Shown: positions 8,073 through 15,107, counted from the first letter of the stretch. The stretch is DNA of 28,467 bases from Candidatus Bathyarchaeota archaeon (GCA_016934355.1 JAFGTA010000117.1:1-28467), one strand, 5' to 3'. Made by a program: numbers and translations. Notes: a model not told the origin generated them from the letters alone.

Positions 8073-8444
8073 ATGCAGGAAGCCAAGCAAGAACTGAACA
8101 AGCTGCTGGAGACCCACTTCTGCGACGCCCCAGACTCCGAGACACATGAATCCAGGCTGAGAGAACAGACAGCCACCTTCTTCCAAGAGATCGACCTGAA
8201 ACGCAGAACAACGATATTCAAGGCCCTCGCAGACGAGAAACGCCTCAAGATTCTGACCCTGCTCACTTTCAGGGAGATGTGCGTGTGCGAGCTAACCGCC
8301 GCCCTAGGGCTGACGCAGCCCAACCTAAGCCACCACATCAAGAAACTGGAAAACGCCGGCTTGGTAAGAAACGAGAAACGAGGCAAATGGGTGTACTACT
8401 CGCTGGACGACGCAGACATCATGAGAAAGATCAACGCAGTCTAG
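8073..8444 (+). CDS. arsR: ArsR-family metalloregulator (arsenite-type), divergent from acr3
   Basis: A winged-helix repressor of about 123 residues. The helix-turn-helix region reads KALADEKRLKILTLLTFREMCVCELTAALGLTQPNLSHHIKKLENAGLV and includes the CVC metal pair typical of ArsR/As(III)-sensing proteins at the start of the recognition region. The wing RNEKRGKWVYYSL follows. An N-terminal extension contains another Cys and His (THFCDAPDSETHESR). The frame is open upstream to 7962, but the operator/TATA position makes the ATG at 8073, preceded by GAGGGAG, the likely start with a very short leader. Its stop codon overlaps that of pcc1 in the palindrome CTAG (8441-8444). Confidence 0.93.
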   Translation: MQEAKQELNKLLETHFCDAPDSETHESRLREQTATFFQEIDLKRRTTIFKALADEKRLKILTLLTFREMCVCELTAALGLTQPNLSHHIKKLENAGLVRNEKRGKWVYYSLDDADIMRKINAV

Positions 8445-8701
8445 CCGAGCTCCTCGATGGCCTTCTCGGCCGCCTGAATACATGAAAGCAGATCGTCGAG
8501 GGTCGCCACGAGGCTCCCGACGCCCCGCCCGCTGTCCACGGTGATGGTCACAACGCCTTCTATAGCCCGCGCCTCTATCCTGATTCCCTCCGGCACCCCG
8601 AGGTTGTCAGGCTCAATCGCCTTCAGGATCGCATCGGCGGCCCTCTGGTCCCTGTACTCGATGGTGATGACGGTGCTACTCGGTGTACTGCTCCGGGACA
8701 A
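8441..8701 (-). CDS. pcc1: KEOPS complex subunit Pcc1
   Basis: An 86-residue protein matching Pcc1: a beta strand (VITIEYRDQRAADAILKAIEPDN), a second pair of strands (IRIEARAIEGVVTITVDSG) and a C-terminal helix (LVATLDDLLSCIQAAEKAIEEL). Pcc1 dimerises and bridges Kae1 in the KEOPS complex that makes t6A in tRNA. The start is a TTG at 8701, supported by GGTGA 6 nt upstream; it overlaps the 3' end of the RecJ-like gene by 26 bp. Kae1 and Bud32 are encoded 7 kb away in this window; Cgi121 was not seen. Confidence 0.88.
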   Translation of the reverse strand: MSRSSTPSSTVITIEYRDQRAADAILKAIEPDNLGVPEGIRIEARAIEGVVTITVDSGRGVGSLVATLDDLLSCIQAAEKAIEELG

Positions 8702-10097
8702 GGCTGTTCACCTTAGCAAAGAACTCCTCCTCCTTATCAATGGGCACATACGCGCCGGCCGCCACGTCGTGACCACCGCCGCCACCTCCCACGGCCTCAG
8801 CCGCCTTCTGCATGACCTTCCCCATGTGGAGGCCACGGGCAGCCAGCTCATCCGTCCCCCTCGCCGACACCTTGAGTTGGTCGTCCTCGCTGACCGCCGT
8901 GGATATGATGGGCTTGGACTCCTTGAGAATACCCTGGCTCAGCAGTATGCCCGAGACGACGCCGATCACGGTGTCGTCGATCCTGTCTCCAGCCCTTATC
9001 ACGTAGATGTGCTCCCGCTCCTCCACGAGGTCGCTCTCCCTCACGAGGTCGAGGCTTTGACCTATCTTGCGGCGGTACAGGTCCAGCGTCTCCTGAGCCT
9101 CCTCCATGGCGTCGCCGCGGTCACCGAGGCAGATGCTGAGGCCAACGCCCGGCTTCCCCATCCTGCCGCAGGCGTTCAGGAGGCTCCCGTACTCCCTGCC
9201 GCTGCGGAGGCAGGTGCTGGGCTCCTCAAGCCTGAACGTGTAGATGGTGCCCAGAAGCTGGTGGACCACCGACGCGTCGCAGCCCGTGCCCACCATGTGG
9301 TTACTGAGGGCGCTGAAGAGGGTGCGTTTCTCCTCGTCTGACAGGTCGGCCAACGCGCGTAGCCTGTCACCTTCGTTGAGGTTTATCCCTATCTCCCGCA
9401 GGAAGGCGACGCACCGCCCCTCGTCCCCGCTGAGCCCGGGGATGTAGGGAGTCGTCGTGTAGGCGATGGCCTTGGCCAGGGGCCGCGTCTCGTAGCCGTA
9501 GAATATTAGCCCCATATGCCTGTCCAGCAGGCCGTCCTCTATGGCGTCCTCCTCGATCAAGGTGTTGAGGCCGGTGAGAGTCTTGCGTTCACCCTTATCC
9601 TGCTGGTCGCCAAGAGCGCCCACCAGCGCCAAACAGCTCAGGTCCCTGTTCTCCTCGTCTATCTCCTTCGCGAAGAGGTAGCAGATGCCTGACGCAGAGA
9701 TGCCCCGCGCCCCGTCGATGCCGTGGAGGATGGGGTTCACGTGCACGATGTTCGCGGCGTCGTTCTCAGTGGGAAGGTGATGGTCGAGTATGATAATGTC
9801 CTGGCTGAGGCTCTCGGCTATCATGTCGGTGTAGCCGCTGCCGAAGTCGCTGAAGACTATGAGGTCAGGCTTCTCATCTGCGAGGCTCTCAACGAGCCTC
9901 TCGTCCAGCTTCTTCTCGCTGCTGGTCCTGAACGCCGCGGCCTTACGGTGGGCGACGACGCTGAGAATGCCGCCGCTGGAGAGGCCGTCGGCGTCGTTAT
10001 GGGTGACGATGCGTATCCTGCTGCCGCGTTCGACGTGTCTGAGGAAAAGCTGCGCCGCTGGCTTGAACGAGGAAATAAAGGCGTCCTCTTGGGACAT
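8676..10097 (-). CDS. recJ: RecJ-like DHH/DHHA1 single-strand exonuclease
   Basis: A 473-residue DHH-superfamily phosphoesterase. The Mn2+-binding motifs are THNDADG (D35, D37), VFSDFG (D84) and LDHH (D105-H107), with a further acidic motif near GALGD. The C-terminal DHHA1 substrate-binding domain ends in a run of glycines followed by HDVAAGA (around residues 438-450). Archaeal relatives include the GINS-associated nuclease GAN and other 5'-3' single-strand DNA/RNA exonucleases linked to replication and repair; which subtype this is cannot be decided by eye. It lies 10 bp downstream of rps15 and overlaps pcc1, a common archaeal operon arrangement. Confidence 0.93.
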   Translation of the reverse strand: MSQEDAFISSFKPAAQLFLRHVERGSRIRIVTHNDADGLSSGGILSVVAHRKAAAFRTSSEKKLDERLVESLADEKPDLIVFSDFGSGYTDMIAESLSQDIIILDHHLPTENDAANIVHVNPILHGIDGARGISASGICYLFAKEIDEENRDLSCLALVGALGDQQDKGERKTLTGLNTLIEEDAIEDGLLDRHMGLIFYGYETRPLAKAIAYTTTPYIPGLSGDEGRCVAFLREIGINLNEGDRLRALADLSDEEKRTLFSALSNHMVGTGCDASVVHQLLGTIYTFRLEEPSTCLRSGREYGSLLNACGRMGKPGVGLSICLGDRGDAMEEAQETLDLYRRKIGQSLDLVRESDLVEEREHIYVIRAGDRIDDTVIGVVSGILLSQGILKESKPIISTAVSEDDQLKVSARGTDELAARGLHMGKVMQKAAEAVGGGGGGHDVAAGAYVPIDKEEEFFAKVNSLVPEQYTE

Positions 10098-10107
10098 TTC
10101 CGCCGGC

Positions 10108-10554
10108 TTAGACCGTGACTATCTCGCGCCGGTAGTTCCAGTCTCTCGGTAGGACTCCCTTGCGCTTGTAGTACCGGGTAACCCGGTATATCATGGACTC
10201 CGTGAGCTGCATGCTCCTCTTGTTGCCAAAGTCCTTGGGGTTGCGCTCCAGGTGCCTCCGGAGACGGGTAGCCCTGATCATGAGATTGTACAGGTCCTCG
10301 GGTATCTCAGGGGCCAGCCCGGCCTCCTCGAGTACCTTCCTGACGCCGTAGCCCACGATGGGCTTCACGAGGGGGATACCGTGTACGTCTCGTAGAATGT
10401 TGCCTATCTGGCTCTGGCCCTTGCCTTCTCGTGCAAGGTTGATGATGAGCGCCTTGACCTCGTCGGGCTGGTAAACGACCCAGTTTGGGGGCCTCTTGCT
10501 TACCGGCCTCGTGCTGTGGCTTCTGCCACGCATCGTCGAGAGTTTTCCTACCAT
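10108..10554 (-). CDS. rps15: Ribosomal protein uS15 (S15P)
   Basis: A 148-residue protein of archaeal/eukaryotic S15 length, with the N-terminal basic extension RGRSHSTRPVSKRPPNWV, the linker EVKALIINLAREGKGQSQIGNILRDVHGIP, and the S15 core LRRHLERNPKDFGNKRSMQLTESMIYRVTRYYKRKGVLP. It binds 16S rRNA in the small subunit platform. Two starts are possible: ATG at 10554 (GGAG upstream, chosen) or ATG at 10533 (MRGRSHSTRP, similar to the usual N-terminus). A TATA box at 10592-10605 on the minus strand predicts a transcript start near 10574. First gene of the S15-RecJ-Pcc1 operon. Confidence 0.96.
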   Translation of the reverse strand: MVGKLSTMRGRSHSTRPVSKRPPNWVVYQPDEVKALIINLAREGKGQSQIGNILRDVHGIPLVKPIVGYGVRKVLEEAGLAPEIPEDLYNLMIRATRLRRHLERNPKDFGNKRSMQLTESMIYRVTRYYKRKGVLPRDWNYRREIVTV

Positions 10555-10609
10555 GCAGTGATTTCTCCGGGTGCTCTATGGTTAGACTCTACACCATTTA
10601 AAAATGTTA

Positions 10610-10704
10610 TCTAAACGCTGGTTATAGCCTCACCGGTTGTAGGGGGAATGTTACCTACGACTTTGGCGCCAGATTAGCGGATGTTAGTCGAATGGTTTAG
10701 GTAG
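10610..10704 (+). repeat. Two-copy structured element, copy A (candidate ncRNA or leader)
   Basis: A stretch of about 95 nt in the S15/permease intergenic region aligns with 12599-12692 with one single-base indel and about 70 of 95 identical positions (hand alignment). Conserved blocks include TCTAAACGC, GCCTCACCG, GATTAG, GGATGT and CGAATGGT. It can fold with CTAA (10611-10614) against TTAG (10674-10677), CTGG (10618-10621) against CCAG (10669-10672), and CCTC against GGGG. The TTTAAAAATG run upstream (10595-10605) could be its own promoter. The permease TATA box lies downstream, so this copy is not part of the predicted permease mRNA. Confidence 0.55.
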
Positions 10705-10757
10705 ATGAGCATGCCGGGGGTTGAATTCAGTCTCCATCCATGCTAATTAAAGAATAT

Positions 10758-10767
10758 TTATATATAA
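10758..10767 (+). promoter_or_regulatory. TATA box of ArsP-like permease operon
   Basis: TTATATATAA is a perfect 10-bp palindrome inside an AT-rich run, about 60 bp before the permease start. It predicts transcription starting near 10788, exactly where the leader hairpin begins. Confidence 0.6.
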
Positions 10768-10783
10768 GCATACTTTGATATCT

Positions 10784-10812
10784 CTGTCCGTGGCTGGAAA
10801 ACCACGGAACAG
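10784..10812 (+). promoter_or_regulatory. Leader hairpin upstream of ArsP-like permease
   Basis: CTGT-CCGTGG and CCACGG-A-ACAG pair around an 8-nt loop (CTGGAAAA), giving a 10-bp stem with one bulged A. The hairpin ends 7 nt before the GTG start and would fill nearly all of the predicted 5' leader; no clear ribosome-binding site separates it from the start codon. Confidence 0.6.
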
Positions 10813-10819
10813 ATGAACG

Positions 10820-11893
10820 GTGAAAAAAACGGCAACGATAATCACCCTGCTAGTCTCAGGCGTAGACACCCTGGTGGAGTACCTCACGGCCCACGTGCTC
10901 CTCTGCCTAATACCCGCCTTCTTCCTATCAGGCGCCTTCAACGCCCTCATACCCAACACCACCATATTCAAGTACATGGGAGACAGCGGCAGCAAAACCA
11001 AGAAAGGAATAGCGTACATATTCGCCGCCACAAGCGGCCTGATAATCGAGGTCTGCAGCTGCACCATACTGCCCCTCTTCGCGGGGATATGGAAGAAAGG
11101 CGCGGGCTTCGGACCCGCCATCGCCTTCCTCTTCGCGGGCCCCGGGATAACCCTGCTCTCCACGCCGCTTACCGTCTCTATCCTGGGGGCGAGGTTCGCC
11201 TTGATCAAGCTCGCGCTCAGCATAGTCATGGCTGTAGCCATCGGCATAGCCATGGAGCTCACCTTCCCAGACGACATCAACCCGGCGTCGAGAACAGGGT
11301 TCGCTGAGGTTGAAACACCGTCCACGGTCACCAGGACCACCGCCCAGTCCCTGTTATTCTTCGCCGCGCTTACCTCGATCATGATCGCGGGGACTAGCCC
11401 AATAGATTTGACGCTGAAACTTGTGCTGGTGGGGGCCCTCAGCCTAGCCACAGCGTTCCTGGCGTTCAGATACTATGACCGGGAGGAGATCAACGTGTGG
11501 ATGCGTGAGACCTACGAGTTCATGAAGATGATATTCCCGATGCTGCTCCTCGGGGTCTTCCTGAGCGGGGTTCTGAAGCCTCTGATCCCTCAGGCACTCA
11601 TCGCCAGCATAGCGGGGCAGAATACCTTGCTAGCTAACGTGGTCGCAGCCTTATTCGGTACCGTGGCGTATTTCCCGACCCTGGTCGAGGTCCCTGTGGC
11701 GAAGATGTTCCTAGAGCTTGGCATGCACCAGGGCCCACTCATGAGCTACCTACTTGTGGACCCAGGTGTCTCGCTTCAGACGCTGCTGGTGGTGAACGCC
11801 ATAATAAAGCCCAGGCGCACCGTCGCCTACGCCGCGTACATGCTGGGCTTCGGGGTGCTCGCCGGCTACATGTATGGTTTACTGCTTGTGTGA
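10820..11893 (+). CDS. COG0701/ArsP-like permease (DUF318), putative metal or metalloid efflux
   Basis: A 357-residue membrane protein with about eight to ten helices in two related halves. Half one contains EVCSCTILPLFAGIWKKGAGFGPAIAFLFAGPG, the Cys-Ser-Cys motif typical of the ArsP_1/SO_0444 permease family; half two contains TVAYFPTLVEVPVAKMFLELGMHQGP. Characterised relatives export trivalent organoarsenicals or metals. The only available start in this frame is GTG at 10820, just after a stable hairpin. It is followed by a small thioredoxin-fold gene at GAGGTGA spacing and then a convergent ArsR gene, which supports a role in metal or metalloid resistance. The substrate is not determined by sequence. 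Confidence 0.88.
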   Translation: MKKTATIITLLVSGVDTLVEYLTAHVLLCLIPAFFLSGAFNALIPNTTIFKYMGDSGSKTKKGIAYIFAATSGLIIEVCSCTILPLFAGIWKKGAGFGPAIAFLFAGPGITLLSTPLTVSILGARFALIKLALSIVMAVAIGIAMELTFPDDINPASRTGFAEVETPSTVTRTTAQSLLFFAALTSIMIAGTSPIDLTLKLVLVGALSLATAFLAFRYYDREEINVWMRETYEFMKMIFPMLLLGVFLSGVLKPLIPQALIASIAGQNTLLANVVAALFGTVAYFPTLVEVPVAKMFLELGMHQGPLMSYLLVDPGVSLQTLLVVNAIIKPRRTVAYAAYMLGFGVLAGYMYGLLLV

Positions 11894-11903
11894 GGTGAAA
11901 AAC

Positions 11904-12134
11904 GTGAAGATAGAAGTACTGGGCTCAGGCTGTCCGAAATGCCTTAAGCTGGAAGCCATGGTCAGGGAGACCGTCGCTAAGCACGGCATCGACGCCGAGG
12001 TCGTCCACGTGTTCGACGTCGACAAGATCGTCGAGTACGGGGTCATGATGACCCCCGCCCTCGTGGTTGACGGAAAGATCAAGGTATCCGGAAAGCTGCC
12101 CTCAGAGAACGAGCTTATACGTATCTTGAAGTAA
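11904..12134 (+). CDS. Small thioredoxin-fold redox protein (CxxC)
   Basis: A compact 76-residue thioredoxin-like protein (VKIEVLGSGCPKCLKLEAMV...) with the active-site CPKC near residue 9, a cis-proline segment MMTPALVVDG and a C-terminal helix. It matches the archaeal/bacterial 'small redox-active disulfide protein' family, whose members often accompany COG0701 permeases and ArsR regulators. The longest frame starts at 11874 inside the permease gene; the GTG at 11904 is chosen because a textbook GAGGTGA (11892-11898) precedes it by 5 nt. It probably reduces or relays metal or metalloid thiol complexes to the permease, which is inference. Confidence 0.9.
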   Translation: MKIEVLGSGCPKCLKLEAMVRETVAKHGIDAEVVHVFDVDKIVEYGVMMTPALVVDGKIKVSGKLPSENELIRILK

Positions 12135-12138
12135 CCTC

Positions 12139-12154
12139 GCGGACACATGTCCGC
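12139..12154. terminator. Inverted repeat between convergent thioredoxin and arsR2 genes
   Basis: GCGGACA and TGTCCGC form a perfect 7-bp stem around CA. The repeat lies in the 19-bp gap between two convergent genes, with a T-rich run (about 12163-12171) following on the plus strand. It could serve as a terminator for the plus-strand operon or for both genes. Confidence 0.5.
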
Positions 12155-12498
12155 TAGAACCTATATTTTTTAGATATCTCCTGGCTGACGAGTTCTATCA
12201 TGTTGTCGTCGATGGAGTCGAGGAGGTTGAAGATGTGTTCGTCCACGACCCTGTAGAACATCCTGGTGCCGTCTTTTCTTGACGTGATCAGCCCCGCGTC
12301 CTCAAGCAGCTTGAGGTGCCGCGAGACTGTGGGCTGGGACTGGCTTAGCAGGGGCACGATCTCGCATTGACAGTGCTCGCCGGAGCGTAGTATCTCCAGT
12401 ACTTTGAGGCGGTTGGGGTCTCCTATGACCTTGAACAGCCTCGCCTTGAACTCCAGCGCCCTATCATCCGGCACCTGTATCCCTATGTTTTGCGTCAT
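12154..12498 (-). CDS. arsR: ArsR-family metalloregulator, second copy
   Basis: A 114-residue winged-helix regulator: FKVIGDPNRLKVLEILRSGEHCQCEIVPLLSQSQPTVSRHLKLLEDAGLITSRKDGTRMFYRV. The CQC pair sits at the position of the As(III)/Cd ligands in the ArsR/SmtB family. It differs clearly from the first ArsR (8073-8444), so it is not a recent duplicate. It faces the ArsP-like permease/thioredoxin operon tail to tail and probably controls it and itself. A minus-strand TATA box (about 12513-12525) overlaps a tandem CTAAATAT repeat and would give a leaderless mRNA beginning at or near the ATG at 12498. Confidence 0.93.
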   Translation of the reverse strand: MTQNIGIQVPDDRALEFKARLFKVIGDPNRLKVLEILRSGEHCQCEIVPLLSQSQPTVSRHLKLLEDAGLITSRKDGTRMFYRVVDEHIFNLLDSIDDNMIELVSQEISKKYRF

Positions 12499-12508
12499 CC
12501 AGTGTATC

Positions 12509-12524
12509 CTAAATATCTAAATAT
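12509..12524. promoter_or_regulatory. Tandem CTAAATAT repeat in the arsR2/mmgE divergent promoter
   Basis: CTAAATAT occurs twice head to tail (12509-12516, 12517-12524), immediately upstream of arsR2 and overlapping its probable TATA box. A second AT-rich element facing mmgE (about 12531-12540) follows. It is a candidate ArsR2 operator but could simply be low-complexity promoter sequence. Confidence 0.4.
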
Positions 12525-12549
12525 AGAAATAGTTAATAAACCTCTCCTA

Positions 12550-12609
12550 AGGCGCCGAATCAGAGCGCCTCCCAGACTCCACACCCTTGAGAAAGGCGTC
12601 TAAACGCCT
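12550..12609 (+). promoter_or_regulatory. Two hairpins in the mmgE leader
   Basis: AGGCGC (12550-12555) pairs with GCGCCT (12565-12570) around 9 nt. AGGCGT (12594-12599) pairs with ACGCCT (12604-12609) around CTAA. The second hairpin uses ACGCC, which could alternatively pair with GGCGT at 12653-12657 inside the downstream repeated element, so the two folds exclude each other. Confidence 0.45.
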
Positions 12610-12692
12610 GTGATCGCCTCACCGCTGTGGAGGACATATTATCTACAACGAAGGCGTTGGATTAGAGGATGTGAGCCGAATGGTCAAGGAAG
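12599..12692 (+). repeat. Two-copy structured element, copy B, overlapping the mmgE start
   Basis: Homologous to 10610-10704 (about three quarters identical by hand alignment). Here TCTAA-ACGCC (12599-12608) pairs with GGCGT (12653-12657) and TTAGA (12662-12666), with a 4-nt bulge. Inside it CCTC pairs with GAGG around ACCGCTGTG; the corresponding pair in copy A is CCTC/GGGG. The 3' end includes the GTG/ATG start region of mmgE, and similarity to copy A continues a few codons into the gene. Confidence 0.55.
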
Positions 12693-14008
12693 TAGAAAGC
12701 GTCCTCAAGGTAGGCAGGGAACTCGCGGAGTACATCACAAGCCTCAGCTACGACGACCTCCCACCAGAGGTAGTCCACCAAGTCGGGCGCGTCGTCCTGG
12801 ACTCGCTCGGAACCATGTACATGGGCACCAGAAAGGAGGACGCGGCCGGTATCAAGAAGTTCGTCGGGGGCATGGGCGCACCCAAGGAGTGCACAGTCGT
12901 CGGGATGAAGCAAAAAACCAGCGTCCTCTGGGCGGCGTGGGCCAACGCCGCATACACCCAGGTACATGACTGCAACGACGGGCATAGAGAGGGAGCCGCC
13001 CTCGGCGGATCGCCTCACCCCGGCAGGGTCGCGGTCCCCACAGCTCTGGCGCTGGGTGAGAAGCTCCACGCCTCGGGCCGCGACACCGTAGCGGCCATAG
13101 TAGTCGGATACGACGTGGCGGCGAAGCTCAGGGGGATGAAGGACAGCCCGCCCACCTCCGCGTACTGCTCCGCCGCCATAGCGAGCAAGATGCTGGGACT
13201 CGGCGTCGACGAGACCCTGTTCGCCCTGGGCATCGCGGGCTACCACAGCCCCAAGGCGGTCCCGAGAACCTTAAGTTACGACACCAACTTCCTGAGCAAC
13301 GGCTACCAGGCCAAGGTGGGGATCGAGGCCGCGCTGCTGGCGAAGGAGGGGTTCAACGGGCCCAAGCTCGCAGACGACAACAGGCTCTCGAAACGGTTCA
13401 AGACAAGGGGCCTCGGCGAGGACTACGAGGTCATGGTCGTCTACATCAAGCCGTACCCCACGTGCAGGATGACCCACGGCGCCATCGAGGCGTTGCTGAA
13501 GCTGAGGGAAGAACACGGGTTCACCGCCGAGGACGTCGAGGAGGTCAAGATAAGCCAGCTCACCCACGGCATGTACATCGCCGACGAGAAGGTAGGCGTC
13601 GACAGCTACTACAAGAACTGCCAGTTCAACCTGCCATACATCGCTGCCTGCACCATAACGGACGACGAGGTAACTGAGGCTCAGTTCACCAAGGAGAGGA
13701 TCGCGGACCCCAAGCTCCATGAGCTGGCGGCGAAGGTCAAGGTGACGCCTGACGAGGAGCTGGACTCGATCTACCCTGAGGGATGCAGGCCTACAACCGT
13801 CGAGGTGAAGCTCAAGAACGGCGACACGCATACCTGCCGCGTGGACCTCCCGTGGGGCGAGTACAGGAACCCGTTGACGGACGAGCAGCTGTTTAACAAG
13901 TTCATGGCGTGGTCAACCGTCTCGCAGGAGAAAGGCGACCAGATATGGGGCTCCCTACTGAGGCTGGGCGAGATGGAGGACGTGTCCAAACTTATGGCCA
14001 TTCTCTGA
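12680..14008 (+). CDS. MmgE/PrpD family protein (2-methylcitrate dehydratase / aconitate decarboxylase superfamily)
   Basis: A protein of about 442 residues spanning the full MmgE/PrpD fold. Landmarks are the N-terminal helical region with VVLDSLGTMYMG, the central SVLWAAWANAAYTQVHDCNDGHREGAALGGSPHPGRVAVPTALALGE containing the His/Asp-rich active-site stretch, FLSNGYQAKVGIEAALLAKEGF, and the lid-domain KPYPTCRMTHGAIEALL. Family enzymes include 2-methylcitrate dehydratase, cis-aconitate decarboxylase and iminodisuccinate epimerase; the substrate here is unknown and no methylcitrate-cycle genes are adjacent. The frame also offers a GTG at 12671; the ATG at 12680 is chosen. Its leader holds hairpins and the two-copy element. 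Confidence 0.9.
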   Translation: MVKEVESVLKVGRELAEYITSLSYDDLPPEVVHQVGRVVLDSLGTMYMGTRKEDAAGIKKFVGGMGAPKECTVVGMKQKTSVLWAAWANAAYTQVHDCNDGHREGAALGGSPHPGRVAVPTALALGEKLHASGRDTVAAIVVGYDVAAKLRGMKDSPPTSAYCSAAIASKMLGLGVDETLFALGIAGYHSPKAVPRTLSYDTNFLSNGYQAKVGIEAALLAKEGFNGPKLADDNRLSKRFKTRGLGEDYEVMVVYIKPYPTCRMTHGAIEALLKLREEHGFTAEDVEEVKISQLTHGMYIADEKVGVDSYYKNCQFNLPYIAACTITDDEVTEAQFTKERIADPKLHELAAKVKVTPDEELDSIYPEGCRPTTVEVKLKNGDTHTCRVDLPWGEYRNPLTDEQLFNKFMAWSTVSQEKGDQIWGSLLRLGEMEDVSKLMAIL

Positions 14009-14095
14009 TCGCCTCTTAACTAGACACATTCTTTTTCCTACTCTATCTCATCGTTCCATAATCATCAATTACCGATAAACATCAGAGAAACCGCA

Positions 14096-15055
14096 ATGTC
14101 CAGCCCGGCGTGCGCCGTAGAGGTACGAGACGTAATGACTAGAGAGGTCGTCACCATCGACCCCTCAGAGACAATCGAGAACGCCGCGAGGGTGATGACC
14201 CGGTTCGGCATCAGCAGCCTCATAGTGAAGTCAGAGGAGGGGGTGCAGGGCATCATCACAGAGCGAGACGTCCTCACCCGTGTGGTCGCCAGCGGCAGAG
14301 ACCCCAACGGCGTCACGGTGGGAGAGGTGATGACGTGTTCACTTATCTCCGTTGAGCCGAGTACTCCGCTCACAGAAGCCGGGAACATGATGCTGCAGAA
14401 CAAGATCAAGAAGCTCCCCGTGGTGGAGTCCGCCGAGAACGACAGGGTTCTAGGCATACTCAGTTTAACTGATGTCGCCACCCACCAGCCTGAACTGCTC
14501 CGCGAGTACACCGAGGCAAAGGCAGAGGAACGTGAGCCGATAAGCGTCGAGACCCTTGTGAAGATGGACGAGGGCCAACACCTTGAGTTCAAGGCGAGCC
14601 TGAGGTTCAACAACGTACGCGGCTGCGTCGACGCAGACCTAGAGTACAACTGCCTGAAGACCATCTGCGCCTTCCTCAACGCCGAGGGAGGAGACCTCCT
14701 CATCGGCGTAAGCGACAACAACTGGATTGTGGGGCTGGAGACAGACTACCAGACTCTACCCAAGAAGAACAGGGACGGCTTCGAGAACCACCTGGCCAAC
14801 CAGACCAGCAACAAGATCGGGAACGTATTCCTCAGCAACATCAGGTGCAGCTTCCACACACTCTACGGCCACGAGATATGCAGAGTACACGTGGAGCCCA
14901 GCAAGGAGCCGGCTTTCCTACTGAACAAGGGGCAGCAGAGCTTCTACGTCAGGACCGGTAACAACAGCAGGCCGTTCAAGATAGCCGACGCGACGAGGTA
15001 CCTCATGGGCAGGATGAACGGGTCAGAAGCATACCAGGTCACGCCCTACCAGTAG
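14096..15055 (+). CDS. Tandem CBS domains fused to AlbA_2 (Schlafen-type) domain
   Basis: A 319-residue soluble protein. Residues about 8-65 (VRDVMTREVVTIDPSETIENAARVM...GIITERDVLTRVV) and 74-130 (VGEVMTCSLISVEPSTPLTEAGNMM...VLGILSLTDVA) form a CBS pair, which usually binds adenosine-containing ligands. From about residue 150, VKMDEGQHLEFKASLRF, TICAFLNAEGGDLLIGVSDN and the C-terminal GQQSFYVRTGNNSRPF fit the AlbA_2/Schlafen-like putative nucleic-acid-binding domain. This suggests a nucleotide-sensing DNA/RNA-binding regulator. It follows mmgE by 87 bp on the same strand; co-transcription is possible but unproven. Confidence 0.88.
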   Translation: MSSPACAVEVRDVMTREVVTIDPSETIENAARVMTRFGISSLIVKSEEGVQGIITERDVLTRVVASGRDPNGVTVGEVMTCSLISVEPSTPLTEAGNMMLQNKIKKLPVVESAENDRVLGILSLTDVATHQPELLREYTEAKAEEREPISVETLVKMDEGQHLEFKASLRFNNVRGCVDADLEYNCLKTICAFLNAEGGDLLIGVSDNNWIVGLETDYQTLPKKNRDGFENHLANQTSNKIGNVFLSNIRCSFHTLYGHEICRVHVEPSKEPAFLLNKGQQSFYVRTGNNSRPFKIADATRYLMGRMNGSEAYQVTPYQ

Positions 15056-15107
15056 GCTAAGGTTTAGAACCGCCTAATCGACGGCCCCGTATCTTAATAT
15101 CGCAGCG

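Noticed and set aside
12599..12692. Two-copy element as a tRNA or C/D-box RNA
   Set aside because: There is no cloverleaf, no T-loop and no box C/D pair; GAATGG only superficially resembles TTCGAAT.
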